Assembly: GCF_041260155.1 (NCBI RefSeq) | Contig: NW_027248397.1 | Span: 124,001-188,000 of the forward strand | DNA from: Ptychodera flava | Lineage: Eukaryota; Hemichordata; Enteropneusta; Ptychoderidae | Direction: 5' to 3' | Length of the DNA: 64,000 nucleotides | In this document: positions 1-12,300 of the stretch, one piece after another | How the letters are laid out: the number at the start of each line of letters is the position of its first letter | Numbering within the stretch: position 1 is the first letter of the stretch | Notes under the pieces: generated by a model | Seen by the model: only the letters and a program-made list of their open reading frames with translations | Database searches by the model: none | What the model was told of the DNA's origin: nothing | Made by a program: the position numbers and the translations under genes

Positions 1-632
1 CCCAAACATTTCCATCTGTGGCAGAGATCTTGCTTACACAGAACAAATAATTAATAAGATGCTCGTAAAAAATACAATCTTGTGCAGATAAATGAACATA
101 TGAGTGATTTTTTTACTCGTTTGTTACTCAATTTTCTTAATATTTACTTTTGTTGAAGATGACACTGCATCCATGATGAATATAAAGATGGGCTTCTTTT
201 GTGAATTATGCCCAGGGAATGTTTTTGGTAGATCCTGATAATAACTGGGCAGTTTGTCTCTCCTGAGATCATTTAAGCTCAAACTTCACAGTTTGTATGG
301 CAAATACAGTATGCTGATGGATCAAATACAGAGTTGATGATGTAGTGATTAATTCTCTATCTCAACCTCTACTGTTCTTGTCACACAAGGAATGATTTAC
401 AAATCATGATTACAGCTGAGAAAAACAATCAAGTGATTTTTCTACAGTGTTATACAAATATGACTCTCATTTTAAAGTTCTGTTTGGTCGCATAAATGGT
501 TTTCTAATGGCCAGTATATTGACATATCCCCTCCCACTGTATACAGACTGCAACCATTTTTCCCCACAATCAGAGGGGCTTGGATTTGTAAAGAATGGTT
601 GAACAAAAGGTTAAACAAAATATAACATTTAC

Positions 633-756
633 CTTCACTCAAGTTTCGCTCGTCAACTAGTGCTTTCACAAGCATTTCTTGGTAAAGCTCACACGCTGAG
701 GAATCATTGAAAAGATTTGGCCAAACTTGCTTGATACACAGCGTCAATATTCCCAT
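633..756 (-). CDS. Candidate first coding exon, unknown gene
   Basis: A minus-strand frame opens at an ATG at 756 in a good start context (CCATGG). An in-frame stop lies just upstream. The exon encodes 41 residues beginning MGILTLCIKQVWPNLF and ends at a plausible donor (GAAG followed by GTAAAT at 632), leaving one base over. A possible second exon begins near position 32 after TGTGTAAG and runs off the window, keeping the frame open. I do not recognise the product. The residue mix (ELYQEMLVKALVDERN) looks like a soluble helical protein rather than a random ORF, but this rests on one exon only. Confidence 0.33.
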
Positions 757-2190
757 GGATGTTTACATTCCATTCCGCACCTCAAAAGTCGAGCCAATGT
801 GTTATGTAATGAGTTTAACCCGTCCTCATTGCTCCGAAGTGTGGGTGATCGGTCGCAGCGCTGGCACCCGTCTTTGCGCATTTATCACGCTACGAGATCT
901 ACAAGACATGTTCTCCCTGGCACAAATGTGATGAACTGGGCAGTAGTTCAACTGTCGGTCAACTTCGATGAGCAGTCTAGATAAATTAGTGGTAGTGTAC
1001 TCTCTCGCTGATAAACGCGGATGTCGCTTTGTTTTACATAAACTGTAAACAATTCCCGAACAATCATTTCATGGCGGCATATTCCATTTTAATACAGGTA
1101 CACCTAGAGCTTGCCGCGCGGTTGTGTTAAAGGTACATGTTGTTCTATTATGCCGTAAAGTTTTCCTACTGTTTAAAATACTGGGTAGTATGTTACAGTC
1201 TTCATGATTGTTGTGGAGATGTAGTCAATGATATGTTTCTCGTTAAGCGAGACGCCAACTCTTACACCAAGTAAGATGGTCTTTGCAAATTAACATAGTA
1301 AAGGTCACGGGTCACCCAGCTGTGAGTCTTTTGCATTGTTTCAATTCGAACGTGTAAGGTAAACGGCGCGGCATTCGAATGATTTTGTTATGTCCACTGC
1401 ACTTATTCCTACGCTGGGAAAGGTTACTGATTCCGAATGTAGAACATCCATTACTCCGACGATTTAATGGCAGGACTACATAGAAACTGCAACGGAAACC
1501 TGGATATCGCCGATGAATTTGGTGTCTGTCAACACGGAGCTGGAGTGACCGTGCTGTTCGGAACAGTGTTCCCGAGAAATGATGTCAGCACTTGCAGAGC
1601 ATGCAGAGCGAAAGGCATTGTGATCGTAGCGTGAACGTGAAGAGGTGAAAGCACTGCCAAACGGACCCTTTGGAGTTATGTTTGAGAGGATGGTACGTAA
1701 AAAGCTATATTTTCAGTTATATCAGTGGTTAGGGCATCTCCATTGAAATGATTTTACCTGACACAGTGACAGTCACCATGGATGTAAATCAATGCAGTCA
1801 CCAACGATAAGGGACTCATTATTAGGGAGCCTTCAGAAATTACGTGGGGGGGGGGGCAATTGGGGGAGGGTCACTTTTTAGAAAACAGTTCAAGGTGAGG
1901 GTCACTTTTTATAAACCTATCGTGGGGGGGTCACTTTTGACAGAAGCTGATTTTATGGCCAAAACTTTGATTGTCCGTGTGATATTTCCTGAATAGGAAA
2001 TCACCAACAAAATACGTTCACATTATCCACAAGTTTCACGAGCAATGAAGATAAAGTGGTATCCTACACATCTTGAACAGTTAAAACTGATAAAAGACAA
2101 GAGGCAAAAACATATGCAACAGGTGGAAAAGTGTATATCTATTATCAAATGTACATAAATTCAAAGATATTGTCAGTTTTATATTGGAAA
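757..2190. other. Non-coding stretch with G-rich repeats
   Basis: No supported gene. Between about 1838 and 1935 there are three imperfect copies of a short G-run plus GGGTCACTTTT motif (at 1848, 1897 and 1924). A donor-like GAGGATG/GTACGT at about 1691 follows a short open stretch, but no coding exon could be built around it. The part upstream of the candidate exon at 756 may hold its promoter, though no specific element is visible. Confidence 0.4.
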
Positions 2191-2194
2191 ACTT

Positions 2195-2395
2195 GTGCAT
2201 ACATGACAACTTTTCCCACCACAGACTTAGACGTGGTGGCTGTGACCAATCTGGCTGAAATTGGTCATAGCCACAACGTCTATTAAAATTCATGAGTTTG
2301 CTTTTCTTGTTTACGTACATACTTATATCAGATGGAAATCTGAGGATTTGCGATTACATCAGGTTGACAACCCCCCACACAAGAGCAATGAATTA
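2195..2395 (+). mobile_element. Fragment of the TIR/hairpin DNA element also at 47.8-49.4 kb
   Basis: About 200 bases match the reverse complement of 49190-49388 closely, including the CAACTTTTCCC motif, a hairpin (arms about 2230-2253 and 2260-2283) and the following open frame (TSIKIHEF, VYVHTYIRWKSEDL). The fragment lacks the outer TIR seen at 49391-49406, so it is a truncated copy. The shared frame is probably a by-product of shared sequence, not a gene. Confidence 0.75.
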
Positions 2396-2400
2396 AAAAT

Positions 2401-2495
2401 TACTCTTTACAAAGCATGCGGAAAAATTTGTTGGTTCCACACATGTCACTTACTCTTTACAAAGCATGACAAATTAGTTGGTTCCAAACATGTCA
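2401..2495. repeat. 50-bp direct duplication
   Basis: Two adjacent copies begin with TACTCTTTACAAAGCATG at 2401 and 2451. They share the downstream TTGGTTCCA(C/A)ACATGTCAC, with small differences. Confidence 0.85.
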
Positions 2496-2589
2496 CTACA
2501 AATACAACACTAATGTTCATTGGAAAGGGACATTTGAAGCCGCCTATTAAAGCTCGTGCCCGTGTGCAGTGATATGTTCGTGGGTAACG

Positions 2590-3505
2590 CTGTGAATGAA
2601 ACATGCACAACTTACAACCTCTCTAGTTTCACCAAAAACATTAATATAAATAATCAGGCACATATACATGCACAGATTTACCTAGTTTTGTATTGGAAAA
2701 AAATATTCATTGTTTCATCATAGACCGCCATGCATAGTGAATTGACATTTTTGGTGAAATTCCAAAACCAAATTTCTTGCTCAATCATGGACTCCCAACC
2801 ACTCTAGTTTCATCAAAAACATTAATATAAATAATCAAGCACACATACATGCACAGATTTACCTAGTTTTGTATTGGAAAAAAAATTATTCATAGTTTCA
2901 TCATAGACCGCCATGCATAGTGAATTGACATTTTGGTGAAATTCCAAAATCAAACTTATTGCACAAAATGGACAATGGATGGTTACAAAACCATTCTTGT
3001 TTAATCAAAAACATTAATACAAATAATCAAGGACACTTACATGCACAGATTTACCTAGTTTTGTATTGGAAAAAAACAAATTATTCACGGTTTCATAATA
3101 GACCGCCATGCATAGTGAATCAACATTTCGGTGAAATTCTAAAATCAAATTTCTTGCACAACCATGGACTTGTAACCACTCTAGTCTAATCAAAAACAAT
3201 AATGTAAATAATCAAGCATACATAAATGCACAGATTTATCTAATTTTGTACTGCAAAAAAAATATTCATAGTTTCATCATAGACACCATGGATACAGTAG
3301 TGAACCAGCTTTTTAGATGAAATTCAGAAATCAATTTCTTGTACAGAAATGCACATTTTACTTCCCAATTCAAGCAAAGTACATTTAAATACATTATCAA
3401 ACAAATATATATTATATGCAGATACGGCATGTTTTGTGGGGGGAAATTGTCAACAATTTGCCAGATAGACTCCATGTATTATGATTCGATATTTTTGGAT
3501 GAAGC
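2590..3505. repeat. Satellite array, about five units of 181-192 bp
   Basis: The landmark (T/C)CTAGTTTCA(C/T)CAAAAAC recurs at about 2622, 2803, 2995 (diverged) and 3180. A further diverged unit runs on to about 3505. Each unit carries CATGCACAGATTTACCTAG, a TTTTGTATTGGAAAAAA block and a TAGACCGCCATGCATAGTGAA block in the same order. Units become more diverged to the right, as expected at the edge of an older array. No transposon ends were seen. Confidence 0.85.
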
Positions 3506-4619
3506 ACTAAATGAGACACATCTTTCCTTCTCATGGTTGCAAAATATGGTGACCCTCCCTCCAGTAACCATCTTTAGCCCAATGGAAACCATCGTTGAAA
3601 CTGCATCTGTGTGAGTTTCTTGTTTACAATCAATGTACCGGTATTTTGTTAAAGATATCCAGATGTCCCTCAACATGTGAGCTGCAACTTTTAAATTATA
3701 TGATGTTGTAGATTATGACAGACTTTTAACTTTCACCAATCACAATCATACCTTAGTTACACTGTTAACATTGGTTGTACGGGTCAGATACGACCCTTGA
3801 ACACAGTTTCTATGACTGCTTCCTTTGATAATAATAGCTTTAAATCTTTACATCTTTAATTTTATTGTTCTTTAGTAACTTGAAAAATGTCAATTTCATT
3901 GTTTCTATCACTTTTGAATTTTCTCCTAATTTGAAATTTTAAATATTCATTTTAAGGTTTCTATGGGAAAACACAGACTGAAGAAAAGATAAGAGATGGA
4001 AAACTACAGCACTCTTAAGCCAGCTGTGATAGTAGAAGTGTTCTTTGTCCAGCATGCGAACGGTTCTTCAGATTGATAAACATGTTGAAGTGAAGAATTA
4101 TGAGTTTAAAGTCCACCGACACTGCATCCAGCAGGATATTGTTGAACACTGCATTACATCCAGCACACCAGATAATCAGAAGGAAGACAATCGGAAGAAA
4201 GGCAATCAAATGAGGCAATATTGCAATCAGACATTTTTAATACGTGCAGCAATATTGTTAAAGAAAGTACGTTATAAATTCTGCTCTGAAAATTAACAAT
4301 TTTCAAGCTTAACCTCTGGGAAAGTGTATATGTCCATGTGCATTGTCAGGTGATATCAACGTAAACTTCTGTACTGCTGTACTTGTACATGTAGGTGACT
4401 ATTTTGATGCATACAGTATATATACCAACACCTCGAATATAGTGGAACATAGTATCAATTATGTTCTAGTGAAGGACTGATGTTTAATCAAAATGACATG
4501 CAGCATTGTTTGCCAATCTTTCACTTCTATTTTAAGCTTCACTGTTAACAATGCAAATATAATCAAACTGATGGATGTCGATTGTCTGTTGTCAGGCATC
4601 GTTGTCTGGAGTATGTCAC
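3506..4619. other. No supported gene
   Basis: A short open frame at about 4045-4296 (plus) is rich in charged residues but matches nothing I recognise and has no supporting neighbour exon. The rest is AT-rich and unremarkable. Confidence 0.4.
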
Positions 4620-5180
4620 CTTTTTACATTCCCAGCATCTTCAAAATGACTCTTCTGATTCCTTTAAAATGTGGAGTACAGGTAACCAGGGATGACTTTA
4701 ATCAGATTTGTTCAAATTGTGATGAAATATGCAAATTTGTATTTAAAGGCTAATTTATACGTTATCGTTTAAAATTTGTTACTAAAGTACTACTTATTCA
4801 ATAGCTTGATATATTTTGTCAACAGGTTCCTAAGGGTTATTTATGTATTAAAAAATCATGAAATCTAAATATTTTGTAATCAGGGGGCAGTTTTTGCCAT
4901 TTTTGCTGAAAAATTGTTTCTCAAAAACTGCTTATCTGATAGCTTTGACATTTTATATACAGGTTCCTGGGGGTTATCTCAATGTGATGTATTAAAATTG
5001 TTATAAGATCAACACTTTTGTATTTTTCTGGCAATATTAGCCATTTTTGGTCAAAAAATATGTTTCTCGATAAACTACTCACCTGATAGCTTCGGTTAAC
5101 ATGTTCTTAAGAATGATCTTAATATAATTTGTTCAAATTATGGTGAAATCTTCCATGTGTATTTTTGCTATTATTTTTGT
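4620..5180. repeat. Degenerate tandem repeat, three to four units of about 140-160 bp
   Basis: Recurring blocks in the same order are (C/T)TGATAGCTT, CAGGTTCCT(A/G)(A/G)GGGTTAT, TTTGTTCAAATT(G/A)TG and CCATTTTTGGTCAAAAA. They occur near 4787, 4926 and 5083, with a more diverged unit before 4760. Similar blocks reappear at about 56041-56420, so this is a dispersed family and not a local invention. Confidence 0.65.
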
Positions 5181-5998
5181 TACTTTTTGTCAGGCTATCC
5201 TGAAATGAGCTAACAAAGATTTCCACCTTCATCATCAACACAAGTATCACAAATTCTAGTTATTCTGTACATGAAACACAGTGAAGCTGTATCAGCCATA
5301 GGGACGCTAGTTTATAACTATTAATTTTATTTTTTACTATTCCATAATCAAAATTTGCCACATGTATCTAGATTCTATAGCAGTAGTTGTGTAATTGGCA
5401 TTGGTGAAAGATGCATGTATTCTTAAATACATGTATTCTTAAATAGGAAACACTCTCTGTGCTGTGTATTGATGATAATTTCTTCTGGGAACTTGCAAAC
5501 TAGTTTGTTACTTTTAACAAGAAAGGATTTATAGCCAAAGTGTACGGTACATTACATGTGTTTACAACATTGATTTGTTTTATTTTGTGATCAGTCACTA
5601 ATAATCAGATTTCTGGAGGCAGCCTTTGCAACAATTAACAGTCAAAAGTTAAGACATTGCTGCCTGTATGTGCAGGATTTGTGTGGTCTTTACCATTGTC
5701 TCCACACAATGTTTGGGAAAAGCTAGTGTTATGAAGGTAGCCAAAATGTCTAATTTGTGTGTGTTTACATCATGTTATCATGTACATATTAAATTTTCTT
5801 AAATAAAAGATTAGTTCACTTAGATTTGCCGATTTTTTGAAGTGCTGTTACCTAGTCTTTTATTAACTAGTCACTTTTTACTTTGAAAAGTACAAACACA
5901 CTCTCTCAAACATACCAGTTTTATTCACCAATGATAACACAAGGTGGCCTATTTGTTCATCAGAAATGTTCATTCTCCAACATTGACATGGCCTGCTT
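5181..5998. other. No gene seen
   Basis: AT-rich sequence. A 19-base doublet (ATACATGTATTCTTAAAT type) sits at about 5413-5452. Nothing else is supported. Confidence 0.4.
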
Positions 5999-6148
5999 GT
6001 GCTTCGAGACGGCCTTAAATTGAACACCACCTCAAGCAGGGTCAGCCCGTGCTTTGAAATGGCGTTCAATTGAACGCCATCTCAAGCAGGGTCAGCCTGT
6101 GCTTTGAGATGGCGTTCAATTGAACGCCATCTCAAGCAGGGTCAGCTG
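5999..6148. repeat. 50-bp minisatellite with palindromic units, three copies
   Basis: Units start at 5999, 6049 and 6099, each exactly 50 bp. In units two and three the core, centred on CAATTG with arms such as GATGGCGTTC and GAACGCCATC, is a 28-32-base palindrome. Unit one is more diverged. Every unit can form its own hairpin or cruciform, and units are separated by AGCAGGGTCAGC. Confidence 0.9.
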
Positions 6149-8225
6149 GCATTCTTCCAAAACAACTGTACCAGGCACCTGCTACTGTGTCTACACAGCG
6201 GATGTTAGAAATCTTCAACAATATACGTAATAATTTTTAATTTTTGAAATTAAAATTTCTGAGACTTTAAATGCAGGTTATTTGTGTTTCAAAGATGTCA
6301 TAATGAAACCTGTCAGAAAAAGTTGATTTTTTACCTGCCAAAAAATAAGATTTTTGATGTTAAAGGTTGAATATTTCTATTTGTCAGTTTTTAATTTTAA
6401 AATGTCAGTTAAATAGAGAGAGTGTGAAATTGTAATAATTTACGTGAAAATATCATGATTTGGTCAAGATCAGAAAATCCCAAATTAGATCAGGTGTTTT
6501 GTCTAATAACTCAACTAATAACGATTATAGACTGTTGGACTACCGTTACGCGAGGACCATGGTGAATAACGTTTCTCACCTTTTATTAGCATATAGAAGT
6601 ATTATGATTAAATGATCGCGATTAAATGCATGCATGAACGCCATTTTCTAAAACGCTGAAAATTTCCACCACAGACTGTGACTTTTTCACATCTAGGACA
6701 GCGGTGACCATTGTAAGCAAGGAGCGTGCATATACCTTCTGATGCGCGAGACAAAGTTGTTTTTCTTTCTATTGGTTTCTAGAAAGCCGTGTTAATACGA
6801 TTTAGTCACATGTAGTTGAATGGAGACAGATGAGCTTTCCAGTCTGACAGATTCATTGTATAATGTGATAACTTTGACCAGGTAACATTGCATGCCCGTC
6901 AAACTAGAGTGACGTAGCACAGTTGAATGAACTCTTTACGTGTTACATACTATGGACGTAAAATCGTGCGAAAGAATCGTACAGTCAACTAACCTGGGTA
7001 TTCCTACGTGTGCTGGCAGCCATGCTGATGCCATAGACAATGCCAGGAGATCATCAAACTTCCTTACTGGCGCGCACCTTCTCGACGTCCTGGCAGTCTG
7101 TCGAAACAAATATGGCGTTAGTCAAGGGGTCTCGTGACCGAAGATACGCTTATAACCGGTCAATGATTAACTTCTGGTCTCCTATTTCAATATAAACAAC
7201 AATAAACAATATTTCTCTCACCTTGTCAGTGTTTGTGATTGCATACTAGTCCTTAACGTAAGTTATCTTCGCAGCAGGAAACATTGAGCAATAGAAATAA
7301 TTCCAAAAAGTAATATCATGTTTTGCTATGAATACGTACATGGAAAAGAAAAAAAAGAGGAACATTCTATGTGAAACTATAACGTTCATTGACAAGTATT
7401 GCGGTTTTCAACACAGATAAAGCAGTATTGAGATCAAGTCGTAATATTCTTATGATGGAAGTGACACAAGTACAGTACGATCTGTTACATTCAGATATCT
7501 AGGTACTCTGGTGAACAGCAGTGAACCATTGCAACGCAAAAATGTATACTGTGGTCAACTTGATAACACTTGACCATTGTCTGAGAGGTCACAGTAAGGA
7601 CATATTTGTGTTGATTTGTAATGTACTAACATATCACTCACCTACCTGGAGGTCACCTGATATATGACGTTATTTAATTAGAACTGTCTAAAATCAACTG
7701 CACTTGTGCCCTTGATTAGGTATTTGCTGTGTCAAATTGGCATAACTATAGAGCTCACTCTTACATGAAATGCACTATCGGCCTTATACACTTGTAAACT
7801 GTGTTTATATTGAATTTCAACAAGCTGCTAAGACATTATTTGTCACGACTAAGAGATGAAATAGATGTCACCTATTTCGCCACCCTATCTTCATGGGCCC
7901 GAAGCATTCAATCGAATCTTCCTCAGAAGTAGTGTTGTACGATTATGAAGACCAAGCCCAGCAAACTTCAAACAGCAGCTGGCTGGCTGTTGATATCAAA
8001 TGACTTGTGGTTTAGACATATGGACACTGGTGCACCATCAAGTTCCTTTCAGAAATATTATTTCCTTCACTCATGTTTCTTATTGTAAACATGGGAAAGA
8101 AAGTTATAAAACGTACATTCTTTTTATAATTCATTATAATGCGATTCTGTGTATTGCTAATGGAGGTCTAAGCGAAGTAAGCACAGGCACTCGCTTCAGC
8201 CTGTGTACGGACCTATAATTGCGGC
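6149..8225. other. No gene seen
   Basis: Several 60-70 codon frames exist (for example 6940-7137 and 8000-8218, plus) but none has recognisable motifs or convincing splice partners. Confidence 0.4.
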
Positions 8226-9320
8226 ATAGCAATCACATGGTTGTAAATAGAGTACGTGGGAGCCACGTCGTTGTGAGGGTAATTTTACAACCGATTGAAA
8301 CTGTATCACTGAGGTGTCATCGAGAATATTAGTTAATTATGGACAAAAACGAAATATACAGACAGTATAGAGAATAAGTGTAAAAGGAGGCGAGAGCAGA
8401 AGTCTTTGGCGCATAAACGTTCGCAGACGCAAGCCATGTCGATCTTACACGTCGAACCACAACAGTTATCGTTGAAATGACCGTGGCGCCACATGCAGTA
8501 AACAATTACCGTTAACACGATTCACGATGTCACGCTAAACTTAATTTCAATAGTCTTTTGTCAATGTTACTTTGTGCTTTTATGACAGAGAGCTTGATCA
8601 CTTGGCTAAACTTTAGGGTTGTGCTTTTGAAAATCGAATCGGCAAATTGATTTTCGATTTTTCCCCGTAAACAGATATGAAAATCTGATAGTAGCATGAC
8701 GATTGCAAAGATTATTACGGCATAACTTAATGCCTTTGTATATTCTCCTTCACCAACAGTTGTTTTCATGGTAAACCATAGCAATTACAGGGTTGTAAAT
8801 CGTGTACATGGGAGCCAAGTCTTTATGAGGGTAAGCCTGTTGTAATTTGACAACCGATTGAAATTGCATCAGTCAGATTTTATCAAGAATATTAGTTAAT
8901 TATGGATTAAAATGAAATATGCAGACAGCATAGGGTATCAGTGTAAATAGGAGGCGAGAGCAGAAGTCTTTGGTGGATGAAGGTTCGCAGACGCAACCAT
9001 GGCGATCGTCGACGTTCATACACTACAGTTATTGTTGAAATGACCGTGGCGCCACAATTAACGTTGACACAATCCACGATGTCATGCTAAAATTAATTGC
9101 AATAGTCTTTTGGTAAATTTTACTTTGTGCTTTTATGATTAAGGGTTTCATCGCTTGGCTAAACTTTAGCGCTGTTGAAAATCGAATCAACAAACTGATT
9201 TTCGATTTTTTCACCATAAAAAATATGGAAATCTGATCATTACATGATGATTAAAAAGCTTAACATACGGCATGACTGTTCGCCTTTGCATGTTTTCCAT
9301 CACCGATTGGTAATTTCCCG
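8226..9320. repeat. Tandem duplication, two copies of about 550 bp
   Basis: The block starting at 8226 (ATAGCAATCACATGGTTGTA) repeats at 8778 (ATAGCAATTACAGGGTTGTA), a period of 552. Shared landmarks in order are ACAACCGATTGAAA, GAATATTAGTTAATTATGGA, GGAGGCGAGAGCAGAAGTCT, TGAAATGACCGTGGCGCCAC and CTGATTTTCGATTTTT, up to about 8770 and 9320. Identity is roughly 80% by eye with small indels, so the duplication is old. No conserved reading frame spans both copies. Confidence 0.9.
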
Positions 9321-12300
9321 GCAAATCAAAACTATATGCTGAAGAAACATGAAATCGCCCAGGAAAGTAATCTTGCGTCTATGGAAAATGTCAAAATACT
9401 TAGTCATGGTATATATATAGTATATTTAAGGGCTTTTTATAACATGTGTCAATAGCTTATCTCTTTTGTTTTTTTTTTGTTTTTTTTTGTTTGTTTACTC
9501 ATTTCATATTATCTGTTTTAAAATTGTGCAATGTTATTTTTATTTGGTTGTTGTCCCCGTACTTTTTGGGGTTTTTTTGTTTGTTTGTTTGTCTGTTTTA
9601 TTTGTACAAGACATATTGTCCCCTAGCTCTTATGCTTTGAATTTCCTCCGTAACCTTTGACCTTGTTCAAGATGCATCATTCCTAAAGATGGTAATCCTG
9701 TATGGTTTTCAGGATGCATCACAGATTGTAATCCTGTATGGGTTTGTATCACCCTGTGCATTTACAGCGGACAATCTTGAATTCCTACCCTTCCGAATGT
9801 CACCAGTTGACTTCATTTCTGTATGTCTGTGTAATTATTAGCTGTACACTGACAGTTGTATTACGTCTAAATATTCCAATTTGAAGGCATAAATTCATCA
9901 CTATAAGCGTGATTCAGTGCCTTGCGTTTCCGCTTTTGCTCGCATTCCACGATCGTAACATTTTATAAGTTGAATTATTTATAATTTAAGGCAACTTACC
10001 TCACATTCCCAGACAAAAATTTTCAACAGTGGCCGTCGCAAGACTGATAGTCAACAAACTTAGGGGAATAATGGATTTTACCGTTATGTGTATGAAATTT
10101 GTCATTGGACTTCTCGCTCTTAAGTAAGACTGCCAATTTGTATTGCAGTAACCCCTTTATCGACATTCATTCTTTGGTCATGATCGTTTTCCTCGCGACT
10201 TTCCAAAATTAGCGACAGAATCAACAGTTGATCATTCTTCCTCCTGTCTGTACTCATGGAAAGTTGGTTGCTAAGGAGTGATTGTAACCATATCTGTTGT
10301 TGATATTACTCAGCTGTTTGGTCACTCTCTTCAGGATGCGTTGTAGTACACTTTAACGAACTGTTAAAACATTGAGGTGTCTACTCATGTTTTAGTGATA
10401 TTTACGACGTAAAACGGTAGATGTGATAGGAAGGCTGGAGTTTGTAAATAATCAGTGTTTTTTTCCGGATTGTGAAAAATATCTTCAGCCATTCACGAAA
10501 AGTTTATGAAGATAACAAAAAAGTGCTTGATCGAGTGGCTCCGCAGCGCGCGAAGCGAGTAGCCGTACGGCATCTATGAATGCAGCGTGGACATATTAGC
10601 TGTACCAGTCGTTTTTTCTCCAAGAATTGTGCATGCTTCTAGACGTTCGAATTCCAGATGCCGAATTTGCCATGTCAGAAAGGACGCTGTACCCGGATAA
10701 GGGAAAACTTGAAGTACGTACAGCGTTGTAACACATTTTGCAACTTGATAAAAAGCCTGTGTTGGTACCAGATTGTTCTCATTAGGAAATTTAACCACCA
10801 GATTACAATTTCGATGGAAAAAAAAGGCTATCACATCTCCATAGTCCTCTTACAGACTAGAACAAAGGCGGATCCCAGGGATCGCGAACAGTGACTTTAA
10901 AACACTTCAAAGTTATTTTTATCGTCTGCTTTGACGTTTGACCTTCTGAGTAGCTTTTGCTTTGTGTCCGAAAGTTACATGGAATAGGCTACTATTGTGA
11001 CCTCCTGAATAAATAATAATTTAGAAAATGCGATTTAGTAAATTTATCTTAACTTTATTAATGACCACGATGTAGTGGTGATAAGGTAGAAACATAATGT
11101 CAATCTCGTCCACTGTACGCGTGCGCAAATCCACTACCCTCTCATCAATGCGTCAAAACCTTGCTGAAATAACTTTATGTTCCACACTCAACCACTTCAA
11201 CCAAGTCAATGTCAGCTTCTGACCTCGACAGTTAATGTAACTGAGGAGAGCTCACGATATTCCGCTGTCATAGAAAGGATAATTCTGCAGAAGGCTTACC
11301 CCAGCAAGGTATTCAACAAAACATTGACACAGTTTAAAATTAGCAGAGCAGTATTTACTTAGTCATACATGTGCTGACAATACGCCTTTTGATAACCTCA
11401 ACGCAAGCCTACTAAATACCTTGGCTGTTAAAAGCGGGCATTGTTCCAATTGTGATATTATAATCAAAATTGATAACGACACGACGTTGAGCCGATAAGC
11501 AGAACTGTTTATGACTTTTTTTGAATGGGCCATGTCAGAAGCACTTAAACATTTTCAAACACTGCGAGTCGACAAAGTCGATAGACTGAAAAATATCAAT
11601 TGCTTTAATCGTAGACTAATCACAGCTTTTACGTATTGAAGATCGTAAATGGGTCTGGAGTAAAGATGCAATGGAATTCCTAGGTTGAAAGTTGGGCCGA
11701 AATGTGTTTCTTGTGACCTTCCTCGTATATCCAGTAACTGGGCCTTTACAAGTGATAATTTAAAGTGCTTGATTCTTTGATGATACTATTATAAGGAATG
11801 CATAATGTCACCATGGTCTAAAACTGGAAAAGAAAAGAAAAGAAAAATAGAAATTAAGAAAAAAATGTAAAACTCAATGTCACCTTTGATCACGGAAATA
11901 CCCTCATTTCAGTGAGAAAAAAGCCTGACAAGGCGCTGCTTTGAAACCAAATGTACATGTACTCAGGACTAGAATGTCTGTTGATGTCAAATATCACCGA
12001 CTGCTTATATAAATTTATATCTACGTTCTCAGATATTCAGATGGAAAATCATACTAAAGGACGGGATGTAAACGCTCTGCTCTCCCACTAAGAATCGGAT
12101 AAAAAGAACGAATTCCCACAACTTACAAATCTCCAACTCATCGCAAAATCTCTCCAAACCAGGAATAGACTGACACTCGCTCCATCCTTGAAACTATAGA
12201 CACATGATAGAGATTCACTCAATACCTGTCCGCAAGGCATTTCTTATGTTGACCTCTAGAAAAGCAAGTTTAGATGACTGACTTGTGTTAAATCATTCAC

